Positions 7,538 through 16,758 of a DNA stretch of 64,000 bases are shown here, piece by piece. The notes under the pieces were generated by a model that worked only from the letters and a program-made list of their open reading frames with translations, was not told the DNA's origin and ran no database searches. The DNA comes from Methanococcus aeolicus Nankai-3 (GTDB lineage: Archaea; AGJL01; Methanococci; Methanococcales; Methanococcaceae). Location: positions 124,001 through 188,000 of the forward strand of contig NC_009635.1 in NCBI RefSeq assembly GCF_000017185.1, in the 5' to 3' direction. The number at the start of each line of letters is the position of its first letter. Within the stretch, counting starts at the first letter, position 1. The position numbers and the translations under genes were made by a program.

Positions 7538-10468
7538 ATGAAGTGGAAATTATTTGCACTTTCGATTTTGATGATTTCTTTAATCGGAGGATGCTGTGCA
7601 GAAAATGTATCTGTGGAATTAACCCCCAGCAATGTAAATGCAATAGTTGGAGATACGATTAGTTTGGATTTAGTTGTAAAAAATATTCCAAATGATACAA
7701 AATGTAGTGGATTTGACACTACCTTATCTTATGATTCAAATTTACTGAATTTAACAGACATAAAATTAAGTGATATTTCAAATAATGCAAATCTTAAAAG
7801 GGCGAATTTATCAACGGGATTTATTAGCTTATCTTGGAGCTCCGACGAACCATCTGGAAATATTACAATAGCATCGTTATCATTTAAAGCACTAAATGAG
7901 GCAACCAGCCCAACAACAATATCATTAACTCAGACGATTGTATCGGACATAGAACCAAAGGGATATAAAATTACATTAAATAACTCAAACATAATTATAA
8001 CAAAACCAAAAGCAGATTTAATAATTGACAATATACAAATAGATAATTTAAAATCATATCAAACCAATACAATACCAATAAAAATTAAAAATATTGGCGA
8101 AATAAATGCCTCAGATAATTTTACAGTTAAATTATATATTGATTCCCAAGAACTCAGTGCAAAAACTATCAATGGATTGAATGTGGGAGAAACAAAAACA
8201 ATAGAATATAACTATATTCCATTAACAAATAAAAATTATACAATTGTTGCAGTGGTTGATTTAAACAATGAAATAGACGAATCAAATGAATCCAATAATC
8301 AACACACAAAAACAGTTGAAGCTATTGAACAGCCTATCTCATTAAACTTAATTCCTTCAACAAACCTAACAAAAACGGGGGAGACGATTACAGTAGATAT
8401 AAAATTAAGCGATATAATCAACAACAGACCCGCAAAAGGAATGGACGGAATATTAACATATGATTCAAAAATATTGGATTGCACAAATTTTACATTTTTA
8501 ATAAATGCATCAAATGATTATACAAATATTACATATGATAATGGAAAAGTTGTATTCTCAATAATGGACGGAACTATAAACACTTCAACAACCATAGCAA
8601 AGGCAACCTTTAAAGCGTTAGATGTTGGAAACTCAGAGATTAAATTGGAGGGGGTTGTTGTATCCGATATAAACGGATATAAATTTAACAGCGTAGTAAT
8701 TAATCCAAAAACTGTTGTGGTTCAAGGACCAAATATAAAAATAACAGACATATCCATGGAATCATTATATTATAAAACTCCCGCTACAATAAATATATCC
8801 ATAACAAACAATGGACATCAAGACATAACAACTAATTCAACTAATTCATTTGATGTGGAATTATTCGCAGATTCAACTTCACTGGGAACAAAAACAGTTG
8901 ATTCATTAAAGGTTGGAGAAACAAAAATAATAACGATTAATTGGACGCCTGCCAACATAAAATCATATACCTTTGTAGCCACAGCAGATAGTTTAAATAA
9001 GGTTAAAGAGGAAAATGAAAGCGATAATAAATATGTGGTTAAGGGAGAAGTTAAAAAAATACCTATGTTTATTGAAATAGAAAAAACTTCTGAAAATAAT
9101 GGGGTAATTAATGCCACTGTTAAAGTAAGCGGAGCTCCCAAACTTAGACCATGTGCAGGATATGACATAACAATATCACTTAAAAACTTAAATGTATTAA
9201 ATATAAATGCCATTGGAATATCCAACTGGACAGTTAATAACAATACAGTATTTATTACAGGATATAATTTTACAAAATATGGAAATTTCGAACTTATGAA
9301 TTTAACATTTAATTCAACAAATACCACATATTCGGCAATAATTGAAAAAATAACATTATCCGATGAAAACGGATATGGATTTAAGAAAATAAATAGAATA
9401 AATAATATAATTGACCTTGAATATCTTGGTAAATTTATTGTATTGGATAATACTACCAAAGACGCCATTGCTGAAAGTCAAGTTAGGATTGGTGGAGATT
9501 TCAATTTAACCAATATTTCATTTAAAAATGGCGATAAATTATTAATTCCATCAACTACAACTAATACAGTAAATATGACAGAAAATATAACTAAAAAAAT
9601 GGATGAAATAACAGAAAAGGCAAAAACCATAAAAGAAGCCAAAGATTTAGAAAATATTTTGTCAGGCATAAAGCCAATATTAAATGAAGGATTTAATGTA
9701 TCAAATATAACATTGAATACCACAACAAAAGGCAACATAGTAAATACAATGGTTAAATTTACAGCAACAAACACCACCGGCAAAGGATTTACAATAATGA
9801 GAATTCCAATCGGAGATATGAATATTGATAAAATAACGGTGAATACAGGAACCGAAAATATTACTTTGGTAAAAGATGATATTGCCAATAAAGTAGGGTG
9901 GTATAGTATTCCAGTTAATGGAGTATTGGAAATAACATTAATTAAAGACCCAGAAGTAAATATTATGTTATCTGCGGAGCTCCCAGTAGCACCAGTTAGC
10001 ACATCAAGAAGTGGGAGCTCCCACCACACAATAACAGAAACTTATCCCGATATAGCAAAGGACATCAAATCAGAGAAAATAAAAGAAATAGTTCATAATG
10101 CAAAGTTAATAATCGGTTCAGAAATAGATAACAACTTATCAGCAAAATGTCTTAAAAATACAACAGAGTTAATAAACAAATCATTAGAAATAACCGAAGA
10201 TACAATATTAGTCGGAGGTCCAGTAGCAAACCCATTAGCTAAAAAATACCTATGGACATTCAAAGTAAAAATAACCAACGACAACCCAGGAGCAAATAAA
10301 GGAGTAATCCAAAAACAAATAATAAACGGACATACAGTAATTTTATTAGCTGGTTCAGATAGATATGGAACAAAAGCAGCAGTAGAATACTTGAAAACAC
10401 TTGACGATATTCCAAACGAACCAATATTTGTAGAATGGAAAGACGGCAAAGCTGTTAAAATAGAATAA
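7538..10468 (+). CDS. Scaffoldin-like protein: three cohesin-like modules, two CARDB modules, S-layer-type C-terminus
   Basis: 976 residues. A signal peptide ends near LIGGCCAEN (possibly a lipobox). Modules in order: cohesin 1 at about 22-147 (GDTISLDLVVKN, GFDTTLSYDSNLLNL); CARDB-like domain at about 150-262 (IKIKNIGEINASDNFTV, NEIDESNESNN); cohesin 2 at about 266-388 (GMDGILTYDSKILDC); second CARDB at about 395-505 (ITNNGHQDI, NKVKEENESDNK); more divergent cohesin-like module at about 510-628 (CAGYDITISLKNLNVLNI). A linker domain and Ser/His-rich spacer (STSRSGSSHH) follow. The last about 135 residues contain ILVGGPVANPLAKKYLW and VILLAGSDRYGTKAAVEYL, a sequence type seen in methanogen S-layer proteins. 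The protein can thus present several dockerin sites on the envelope. It follows the dockerin gene on the same strand. Function is inferred from modules. Confidence 0.82.
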   Translation: MKWKLFALSILMISLIGGCCAENVSVELTPSNVNAIVGDTISLDLVVKNIPNDTKCSGFDTTLSYDSNLLNLTDIKLSDISNNANLKRANLSTGFISLSWSSDEPSGNITIASLSFKALNEATSPTTISLTQTIVSDIEPKGYKITLNNSNIIITKPKADLIIDNIQIDNLKSYQTNTIPIKIKNIGEINASDNFTVKLYIDSQELSAKTINGLNVGETKTIEYNYIPLTNKNYTIVAVVDLNNEIDESNESNNQHTKTVEAIEQPISLNLIPSTNLTKTGETITVDIKLSDIINNRPAKGMDGILTYDSKILDCTNFTFLINASNDYTNITYDNGKVVFSIMDGTINTSTTIAKATFKALDVGNSEIKLEGVVVSDINGYKFNSVVINPKTVVVQGPNIKITDISMESLYYKTPATINISITNNGHQDITTNSTNSFDVELFADSTSLGTKTVDSLKVGETKIITINWTPANIKSYTFVATADSLNKVKEENESDNKYVVKGEVKKIPMFIEIEKTSENNGVINATVKVSGAPKLRPCAGYDITISLKNLNVLNINAIGISNWTVNNNTVFITGYNFTKYGNFELMNLTFNSTNTTYSAIIEKITLSDENGYGFKKINRINNIIDLEYLGKFIVLDNTTKDAIAESQVRIGGDFNLTNISFKNGDKLLIPSTTTNTVNMTENITKKMDEITEKAKTIKEAKDLENILSGIKPILNEGFNVSNITLNTTTKGNIVNTMVKFTATNTTGKGFTIMRIPIGDMNIDKITVNTGTENITLVKDDIANKVGWYSIPVNGVLEITLIKDPEVNIMLSAELPVAPVSTSRSGSSHHTITETYPDIAKDIKSEKIKEIVHNAKLIIGSEIDNNLSAKCLKNTTELINKSLEITEDTILVGGPVANPLAKKYLWTFKVKITNDNPGANKGVIQKQIINGHTVILLAGSDRYGTKAAVEYLKTLDDIPNEPIFVEWKDGKAVKIE

Positions 10469-10606
10469 TAAAAAATAAAATTAAAATACATAATAAAATA
10501 AATATTTTTCTTTTTTTATCCTAAGCAAAGCGAAGGATATAGAAAATCCTTGTGATTTTCTTTATTTTTTTTATATAATTTAAAAAAAATGGGAGCTCCC
10601 ATTTAT
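10469..10606. terminator. Convergent intergenic region with hairpins and GGAGCTCC palindrome
   Basis: Between the scaffoldin and cobN genes, which converge. It holds a hairpin GAAAATC-N5-GATTTTC (about 10544-10562) next to T-rich runs and an 18-bp palindrome at 10587-10604 centred on GGGAGCTCCC. A two-sided terminator is likely. Confidence 0.5.
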
Positions 10607-13600
10607 TTATAAATCTTCCTCAATCATGCCTTCAATATCTAAATATTTTTTTCTTAATTTTTCCTTAGTTTCTTCATCGGTATTCCATTTTTCCCTTTCT
10701 ATTGCCTCCAACAATCTTTCGGCAATATTCATTAAAGCATAAGGATTATTTTCTTTAAAAAATTGCTCCATCTCTTTATCGAATACATATTTTTCAGCAA
10801 TTTTTTCATACATCCAATCATCAATTATATTTGAAGTACAATCCCATGCAAACGCATGGTCAATATATTTTGAAAAGTCCCCCGCACCTTTGTAGCCGTG
10901 ATTTTTCATACCTTCAATCCATTTTGGATTCATTATTTTGGTTCTAAATATCTCTTTTCCCTCCTCTTTTAAATGTTTTGTTTTTATTTTATTTGGATTT
11001 GAGCTATCTCCAATATATGATTTAGGTTGTTTTCCAGAATAATGAGTTATCGCCGAAACAAGTCCGCCGTGATAACTGTTAAAGTCATCACCCTCAAAAA
11101 TATCCCATTCTTGCGAATCTTCATTTTTTACGGTTAATTGCACTTTTGAAAGTCTATTGACAAATTCTTTTTTAGCATCGACACCATAAACATCTTTACC
11201 ATACGCATAACCTCCCCACTCAACAAATACCTTTGCCAAATCCTCAATAGATTCCCAATTTTTTTCGGTTATCAAATCTCCAACACCTGCACCATAAGTT
11301 CCCGGTTTATCGCTGAATATTCTGTATAAACTTGTTTCTCTTGCAATTTTTTCATCGATGCCGTTTTTTAATTTTTCTTCTACCTCTATTTTATAGTGCT
11401 TTTTAATGTAGTTCATTTCATCTGGTTCATCAAGGTTGGCAACGGTTTTTATTGCTTCGTCAATTAAATCCACAACTTGCGGGAATGTGTCCCTAAATAA
11501 ACCGCTAATTCTTAAAGTCAAATCAATTCTTGGTCTTTTTAGCTCATTTAATGGAATTACTTCTGTTCCAATAACCCTTCCCATTTTGTTCCAAATCGGT
11601 TTAACTCCTAAAAGATATAGAATTTCCCCGATATCGTCGCCCTTTGTCCTCATTGTTGGTGAGCCCCAAACTATAACTCCCAAATATTCTGGATATTTGC
11701 CTTCTTCATTTAAATATTTATCAATTAAATCATTTGCAAGTATTTTTCCCATTTCATAAGCTGATTTAGTTGGAATTTCCTGCGGATTACATGAATAAAA
11801 ATTCCTTCCTGTTGGGATACATGCTATGTCCTTTGTCGGAGCTCCTGCTAATTTCGGTGGAATATATTTTCCCTCTAATGCATCAACAGAATGTTTTATT
11901 TCCTCATTAACTTTCATTAAATTTTTATATGTTGTAGATATCGTTTTTAATATTTCTTTTAAATCTTTATTTATTTTAACATTTAAGTCCATCATATGTT
12001 TTTCATTAAAATCATATTCTTTGTATTCATTAAGTAGATTTATAGCAGTTTCATTTATTTTATCAATTATTTTATGATTTTGTCCCATATTTTCATTTAA
12101 TTTTTCCCAATTATATCCTAAAATATTGGATATGATTTCTAAATAATTAAATTGATATCTCATAATCATAAAAATCATATTAATTAATTTATCATCGACC
12201 AATTGGGCTCCCATTATATGTAGTCCTTCATTTATCTGTCGATTTTTTAACTCCTCTAAATAATCGTGGATTTTATTTAAAAGATTCCCGAAATTATTTT
12301 CGTCAATTTCTTCGTCTATTGTATTTCCATCCATCAAATCCTCATCAAGTTTTAACTCCTTAATTTTATTTAATATATTTTTCTTTAAAAATTCCTTCTT
12401 TTCCTTTCCTTCTACTTCATAGTATTCATCAATATCCTTTTCCAGTTCGGATAAATCTGCATATAAATCAGATGTTGTCATAGGTGGAATTAAATGACTT
12501 ATTATTGTTGCATAAGCCCTTCTTTTTGCCTGTGTTCCTTCCCCAGGATTATTGACAATGAATGGATAAATATTTGGGAGCTCCATATTTACATCAGGAT
12601 AACAATCCTGCGAAAGCCCTGCACATTTCCCCGGAAGCCACTCTAAATTACCATGTTTTCCTATGTGCATAACTGCGTCAGCCTTAAAAACATTTTTAAT
12701 CCATTTGTAGTATGCCATATAGTAATGGGGCGGAGATAAATCGGGAGAATGGTATAATGCCGACGGATTTTCTCCAAATCCCCTCGGTGCCTGAACAGAA
12801 ATAAATATATTTCCATTTATAATGCCCGGGATAATTAATTTATCGTCAAAATTCATCATGTCGCCCATGCCATTTCCCCAATCTCTAATCATTTCATTTT
12901 TAACCTTTTCCGATAAATTATTAAACCATTTCTCGTAGTCCTCTTTTTTAATTTTTCCAACAGCTTTTTTTATAAGTTCTTCTGTTAAAAACCTTTTATC
13001 ATTTGTGGCATAGTTAAGCATGTGTTTTATAAGCTCTGTTCCATTTTCATATAACTCAGGATTTACCTCAAATCCTCTGTTTTTCATTTCCTTTAAAATA
13101 TTTAAAACACTTTCTGGACTATCAAGACCAAAAGCACTGGCTATTTTGTCGTTTCTCGGCGGATAATTGTGGAATATTATTGCTATTTTTTTATCCTTAC
13201 TTTCTTTTAATTTCAAATTTGCGTATTTTAAAGACAAATCAACAATCTTTTCTACCCTATCGTCTATTGATTTATATTTTATAATAGGAGCTCCTACGAT
13301 TCCATCTTTTATTTTTTTCTTTCCAGCGATTGGGAAGTGTATAATCTCACCATCAAATTCAGGCATTGCCATTCCAATAACCAAATCAATTGGATTTATC
13401 CCTGCTATTGATTTTTTCCATTCATCAATATATCCTGTGGATATAATTGCCTGTAAAATTGGAACATTGAGTTTTTTTAAAAATTCTGGCTCATCTTTTA
13501 GGAGCTCTGCTTTAACACCCATCGATAATGCAAATAATGTTGTATTAATCAAACTGTGGATAATTGGTTTGTTGTTTTTATAATAGAATTTCTCAAAAGT

Positions 13601-14293
13601 TTTTTCTGTTCCAATTGCCCCTAGTTCATTTGCCAAATGTGATGTAAAAACAGCAATAGGAATTGCCCCTTTATCTTCAACCATTTTTATTAAATCATCA
13701 ACGAAATCAATATTATTTGCTATAAACCAGTTTCTGTAAAATAGTATGCCAATAATCGGTTTATTATTAATAGATATTCCGTTATTATCCAAATAATTAA
13801 TATAATCATCAAGCGTTTCAAAATACTCATTTTTATAATAAATCCCCTGCCATGGCATCTGTTTTGGTTCTTCATAAGGAATATTCTTTTTTCCAAAAAT
13901 ATTTGCTAAATACAACAAAAGATTTTTATAGTTATCTACTCCTTCATACCCCAAATATTTTATTACCTTTAATTTAACTTCATTACTAACTGTTGTAGCC
14001 TCATCTAAATCAGGATGGACTTCATTCAAAGTAGGTAGTGGTAAAAATGGAATATTGTTTTTGTCAAGGAGCTCCTTTAATTTATCAAACTGTTTAAATG
14101 CACTTTTTCCGCCCATGAGTTTTGTAAATACAACATTTGCATCTTTAATAAAATCAGAATGTTCTTTAAAATCCTGTTCGGTGCATTTATTATCCAATAT
14201 TTTAAATTCTATACCGTATTTTTTAATTTCATTATATGCTTCTTCAAAAACTAAATCATCACTATCCACTGTTGAAACAAAAACTATTTTAAT
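10607..14293 (-). CDS. cobN: CobN / magnesium-chelatase H-type metal chelatase large subunit
   Basis: About 1228 residues, the normal size of the CobN/BchH chelatase large subunit, with family landmarks MHIGKHGNLEWLPGK near residue 545, SALYHSPDLSPPHYYMAYYKWI, VIVWGSPTMRTKGDDI and GAGVGDLI. CobN inserts cobalt into a corrin ring in aerobic B12 synthesis together with CobS/CobT; methanogens use the anaerobic route and carry CobN paralogues of uncertain substrate. I choose an ATT start at 14293: GGTGA ends four bases before it, TAG lies in frame just upstream, and it restores the N-terminus KIVFVSTVDSDD. The first standard codon (GTG at 14269) has no ribosome binding site. It converges on the corrinoid-uptake genes and is divergent from the ferredoxin-CbiZ cluster, which suggests a role in corrinoid or chelate processing. 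Confidence 0.85.
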   Translation of the reverse strand: MKIVFVSTVDSDDLVFEEAYNEIKKYGIEFKILDNKCTEQDFKEHSDFIKDANVVFTKLMGGKSAFKQFDKLKELLDKNNIPFLPLPTLNEVHPDLDEATTVSNEVKLKVIKYLGYEGVDNYKNLLLYLANIFGKKNIPYEEPKQMPWQGIYYKNEYFETLDDYINYLDNNGISINNKPIIGILFYRNWFIANNIDFVDDLIKMVEDKGAIPIAVFTSHLANELGAIGTEKTFEKFYYKNNKPIIHSLINTTLFALSMGVKAELLKDEPEFLKKLNVPILQAIISTGYIDEWKKSIAGINPIDLVIGMAMPEFDGEIIHFPIAGKKKIKDGIVGAPIIKYKSIDDRVEKIVDLSLKYANLKLKESKDKKIAIIFHNYPPRNDKIASAFGLDSPESVLNILKEMKNRGFEVNPELYENGTELIKHMLNYATNDKRFLTEELIKKAVGKIKKEDYEKWFNNLSEKVKNEMIRDWGNGMGDMMNFDDKLIIPGIINGNIFISVQAPRGFGENPSALYHSPDLSPPHYYMAYYKWIKNVFKADAVMHIGKHGNLEWLPGKCAGLSQDCYPDVNMELPNIYPFIVNNPGEGTQAKRRAYATIISHLIPPMTTSDLYADLSELEKDIDEYYEVEGKEKKEFLKKNILNKIKELKLDEDLMDGNTIDEEIDENNFGNLLNKIHDYLEELKNRQINEGLHIMGAQLVDDKLINMIFMIMRYQFNYLEIISNILGYNWEKLNENMGQNHKIIDKINETAINLLNEYKEYDFNEKHMMDLNVKINKDLKEILKTISTTYKNLMKVNEEIKHSVDALEGKYIPPKLAGAPTKDIACIPTGRNFYSCNPQEIPTKSAYEMGKILANDLIDKYLNEEGKYPEYLGVIVWGSPTMRTKGDDIGEILYLLGVKPIWNKMGRVIGTEVIPLNELKRPRIDLTLRISGLFRDTFPQVVDLIDEAIKTVANLDEPDEMNYIKKHYKIEVEEKLKNGIDEKIARETSLYRIFSDKPGTYGAGVGDLITEKNWESIEDLAKVFVEWGGYAYGKDVYGVDAKKEFVNRLSKVQLTVKNEDSQEWDIFEGDDFNSYHGGLVSAITHYSGKQPKSYIGDSSNPNKIKTKHLKEEGKEIFRTKIMNPKWIEGMKNHGYKGAGDFSKYIDHAFAWDCTSNIIDDWMYEKIAEKYVFDKEMEQFFKENNPYALMNIAERLLEAIEREKWNTDEETKEKLRKKYLDIEGMIEEDL

Positions 14294-14384
14294 AATATCA
14301 CCCTATTTCAAAATAACTATAAATATTGTTAAGTTATGTTTATTATATTATTTAGTTTTAATTAATATATGTGTCGGTGATGAA

Positions 14385-14834
14385 ATGGACAATACCGAAA
14401 GACGGTGCGAATTGTTAATGAACATAAGACAATTTATGATTTTAAATATAGAAATAAAAAAACTTATGACAGAATTAGATGTTAATGAGGAAATATACAA
14501 TGTCTATGAAGAAATAACGAAGATGGTTAGAGAACCAAATAAAACCATCTATAAAAAGTTTTACAATGGCGGAAAGGAAATTTATTATGCCGAATACAAT
14601 AAAAAAAGAAAGGATATTGCATGGTTTCCAACAATTGATTATAAAAGATGTAAAAACTGCAAAAAATGTATTGATTTTTGCCCGAAATGTGTTTATGAAT
14701 TGGAAAATAACAAAACCACTGTCAAACGCCCCTTTAACTGCATAATAAACTGCAATGCCTGTTCATATATTTGCTGTGAAAACAATGCAATAATATTTCC
14801 AGATAAAAAATATGAAAAAATAGGTAGATTATGA
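14385..14834 (+). CDS. Small ferredoxin-type protein with two cysteine clusters
   Basis: 149 residues. The ATG at 14385 follows GGTGA with four bases between; a longer open frame upstream lies inside the antisense of cobN and is not used. The N-terminal about 85 residues are helical without a recognised family. The C-terminus carries CKNCKKCIDFCPKC and then CIINCNACSYICC, the pattern of two 4Fe-4S clusters. It overlaps the next gene by ATGA, so both are one transcription and translation unit. A role as electron carrier in corrinoid reduction or handling is possible given CobN and CbiZ nearby, but not shown. Confidence 0.75.
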   Translation: MDNTERRCELLMNIRQFMILNIEIKKLMTELDVNEEIYNVYEEITKMVREPNKTIYKKFYNGGKEIYYAEYNKKRKDIAWFPTIDYKRCKNCKKCIDFCPKCVYELENNKTTVKRPFNCIINCNACSYICCENNAIIFPDKKYEKIGRL

Positions 14835-15595
14835 AAATAGGTATATCAAGTAGTGTTTTTTTAGATTCTAATGCAAATCTAAAAGATACGCTGGATTTTC
14901 TAGAAAAAAAAGTTAATTTTGTTGAATTGGTCTGTGATGGCAATATAAATATTATGGAACAAAAAAATATAGATATTTCTTATAATTACGATTTAAATTA
15001 TACAATACACTGCCCATTAACAGATATAAGCTTATCCTCATACAGGGAAAAAGTTAGAAAGTTCTCTATATCTTATGTTAAGGATATTATAAAAGTGGCT
15101 AACAAAGTTGATGCCAAATTAATAGTTCTTCATCCTGGGCATAATATTTTTAAATATGATTATGATAAATCATTAAACTCATTGATAAAATCGTTAAATG
15201 ATTTAAATATGCTTCAAAATGAATATGGGATAAAGATAACCATAGAAAATATGCCTTCATATGATATGTTTATGTTTAGAAGTCCAATTGAGGAAATTAT
15301 ATCTAATTTAGGAGATTTGGGAATTACCTTTGATGTGGGTCATTCTTTTTTAAATAACAATATTGAGGAATTTTTAGACAAAAATATTGTTGATAAAATA
15401 TCCCACATACATATTCATGATAACAACAGCGAATACGATGAACATCTATGTATTGGGGATGGAAAAATTGATTTTAAGAAATATCAAAATAAACTCAGTG
15501 GTATTAACTGCATAACCATGATAGAATTGCAAAATAAAAATATTGAACATATTGATAAATGCATATCTAATTTAAAAAAATTATATGATTTATAA
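14831..15595 (+). CDS. TIM-barrel protein of the sugar isomerase / AP endonuclease 2 superfamily
   Basis: 254 residues with the xylose-isomerase-like TIM-barrel pattern: an N-terminal MKIGISSSVF strand, NYTIHCPLTD, LIVLHPGHN, KITIENMP, GITFDVGHSF and KISHIHIHDNNSEYDEHLCIGDG. The His, Glu and Asp residues at the strand ends match the metal-binding site of this superfamily. The start overlaps the ferredoxin stop (ATGA), so the pair is coupled. The exact substrate cannot be read from sequence; members include sugar-phosphate isomerases and endonuclease IV-like enzymes. Confidence 0.75.
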   Translation: MKIGISSSVFLDSNANLKDTLDFLEKKVNFVELVCDGNINIMEQKNIDISYNYDLNYTIHCPLTDISLSSYREKVRKFSISYVKDIIKVANKVDAKLIVLHPGHNIFKYDYDKSLNSLIKSLNDLNMLQNEYGIKITIENMPSYDMFMFRSPIEEIISNLGDLGITFDVGHSFLNNNIEEFLDKNIVDKISHIHIHDNNSEYDEHLCIGDGKIDFKKYQNKLSGINCITMIELQNKNIEHIDKCISNLKKLYDL

Positions 15596-15653
15596 TATGT
15601 GATAAAGGAAAATAATGGATAAATATATAAACTGATATAGGTGGTGTAATATT

Positions 15654-16421
15654 ATGAATGAAGAAATTTTAAAAATTGATGATTTAAATGTATATAAAAT
15701 CCCCCATACTGTGGAAATAGGAGAAGAATCAGAACCTACAAAAACTATTGTTGTGAAATTTGCAAAAAAGCGAAAAGTTTTATCTACCATGGAAGGATTT
15801 AAAGTTGTCGAATTTGTTGGAAATAATTCTATTCCAGTTCCTTTTTGGGATAAAGTCCATAACTATAAAGAATATAAAAACCAAATTTTTAAAAAGATAG
15901 ATATTGATAAAGAACGAATCGCACTATTATCCACAGGTGCAGATATGGACAATGTTGCAATAGCTAAGGAAGAATTTGATGAATATTATACAATTGCACT
16001 AACAACAGCAGGGGCAAAATATAATGCCATAAGATTGGGTGATGAAGAGGCTGATTATATTGAAAAAGACCTTAAAACATATAAAATCATGAATGATGGC
16101 TCATTGTTAATGCTGGAAAAAACAGGAACAGTTAATATAATATTAATAACTAATGCAAATTTGACTGATGGAGCTATGGCAAAAGCAATTATTACAATAA
16201 CAGAGGCAAAAACTACCGTGTTTCAAGAGTTGGATATAAGAAGCACTAAAAAGCCACATTTACAAGCCACGGGAACGGGAACCGATAGTATTATTGTTGT
16301 TGGAGGGTATGGAAAAGAGGTGGGCTATACAGGAGGACACTCCAAAATAGGGGAAATGATTGCAAAATGTGTTAAAAAATCCGTAAAAGAAGCACTAATA
16401 AAACAGGATAAATTACAGTAA
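15654..16421 (+). CDS. cbiZ: Adenosylcobinamide amidohydrolase CbiZ
   Basis: 255 residues matching the CbiZ family: central ALTTAGAKYNAIRLGDEE and NIILITNANLTDGAMAKAIITITEAK, and the diagnostic C-terminal ATGTGTDSIIVVGG followed by YTGGHSKIGEMIA. CbiZ removes the aminopropanol side chain from adenosylcobinamide to give adenosylcobyric acid, the archaeal route for salvaging imported cobinamide. Its presence next to a BtuF/BtuC-like uptake system and CobN is the strongest local hint that corrinoids are the substrate of that system. The start follows GGTGG with spacing of nine to ten bases. It ends before a palindrome shared with the convergent LX gene. Confidence 0.88.
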   Translation: MNEEILKIDDLNVYKIPHTVEIGEESEPTKTIVVKFAKKRKVLSTMEGFKVVEFVGNNSIPVPFWDKVHNYKEYKNQIFKKIDIDKERIALLSTGADMDNVAIAKEEFDEYYTIALTTAGAKYNAIRLGDEEADYIEKDLKTYKIMNDGSLLMLEKTGTVNIILITNANLTDGAMAKAIITITEAKTTVFQELDIRSTKKPHLQATGTGTDSIIVVGGYGKEVGYTGGHSKIGEMIAKCVKKSVKEALIKQDKLQ

Positions 16422-16447
16422 AAAATATAAAAAACAAATATAATATA

Positions 16448-16467
16448 AGGGAGCTCCGGAGCTCCCT
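16448..16467. terminator. 20-bp palindrome between convergent cbiZ and LX genes
   Basis: A perfect palindrome of two abutting GGAGCTCC units (16450-16457 and 16458-16465). It is followed by TATTTTAT. Likely a bidirectional terminator. Confidence 0.5.
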
Positions 16468-16491
16468 ATTTTATAACTACGATATAAAAAA

Positions 16492-16713
16492 TTAAAGCAC
16501 AGCCTGTAAAATTGGGTCTTGAACTTCGTCAGCCGAAATTTCGCTAACTTCAATGATTTTTATTGATGCCCTTTTAACATTGTGTTTGCTTCCAATTTCT
16601 GAATATATTTTTTCAATTGCATCTTCTTCTTTCATAGCTTTGTATTCTTTTGTAAATACCATTGGTTCATCTTTTCCAACAATTTTTCCTTTTATTCTGT
16701 ATATTTTTGGCAT
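16492..16713 (-). CDS. rpl18a: 50S ribosomal protein LX (L18Ae/L20A)
   Basis: 73 residues, the usual size of the archaeal-specific LX protein, with the typical start MPKIYRIKGKI, central ALDEEDAIEKIYSEIGSKH-like region (here KAMKEEDAIEKIYSEIGSKH) and RASIKIIEV. It is a large-subunit ribosomal protein. GGTGA lies four bases before the ATG. It is the last gene of the conserved archaeal cluster L31e - aIF6 - LX. Confidence 0.92.
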   Translation of the reverse strand: MPKIYRIKGKIVGKDEPMVFTKEYKAMKEEDAIEKIYSEIGSKHNVKRASIKIIEVSEISADEVQDPILQAVL

Positions 16714-16758
16714 ATTTTCACCTTTTTCCTTTTTTATGTTTAATTTTATATTTTAGGT

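Noticed and set aside
8818-10029. Long open frames on the minus strand (216 and 183 codons) opposite the scaffoldin gene
   Set aside because: They mirror the low-complexity Thr/Asn/Ile-rich coding strand, have no ribosome binding sites and no recognisable domains.
14055-14384. 110-codon N-terminal extension of the ferredoxin gene
   Set aside because: It lies antisense to cobN; a good GGTGA-ATG exists at 14385.
16448-16467. GGAGCTCC sites as simple terminators only
   Set aside because: Most copies lie inside coding regions, so termination cannot explain the overall enrichment, although some intergenic ones may act that way.
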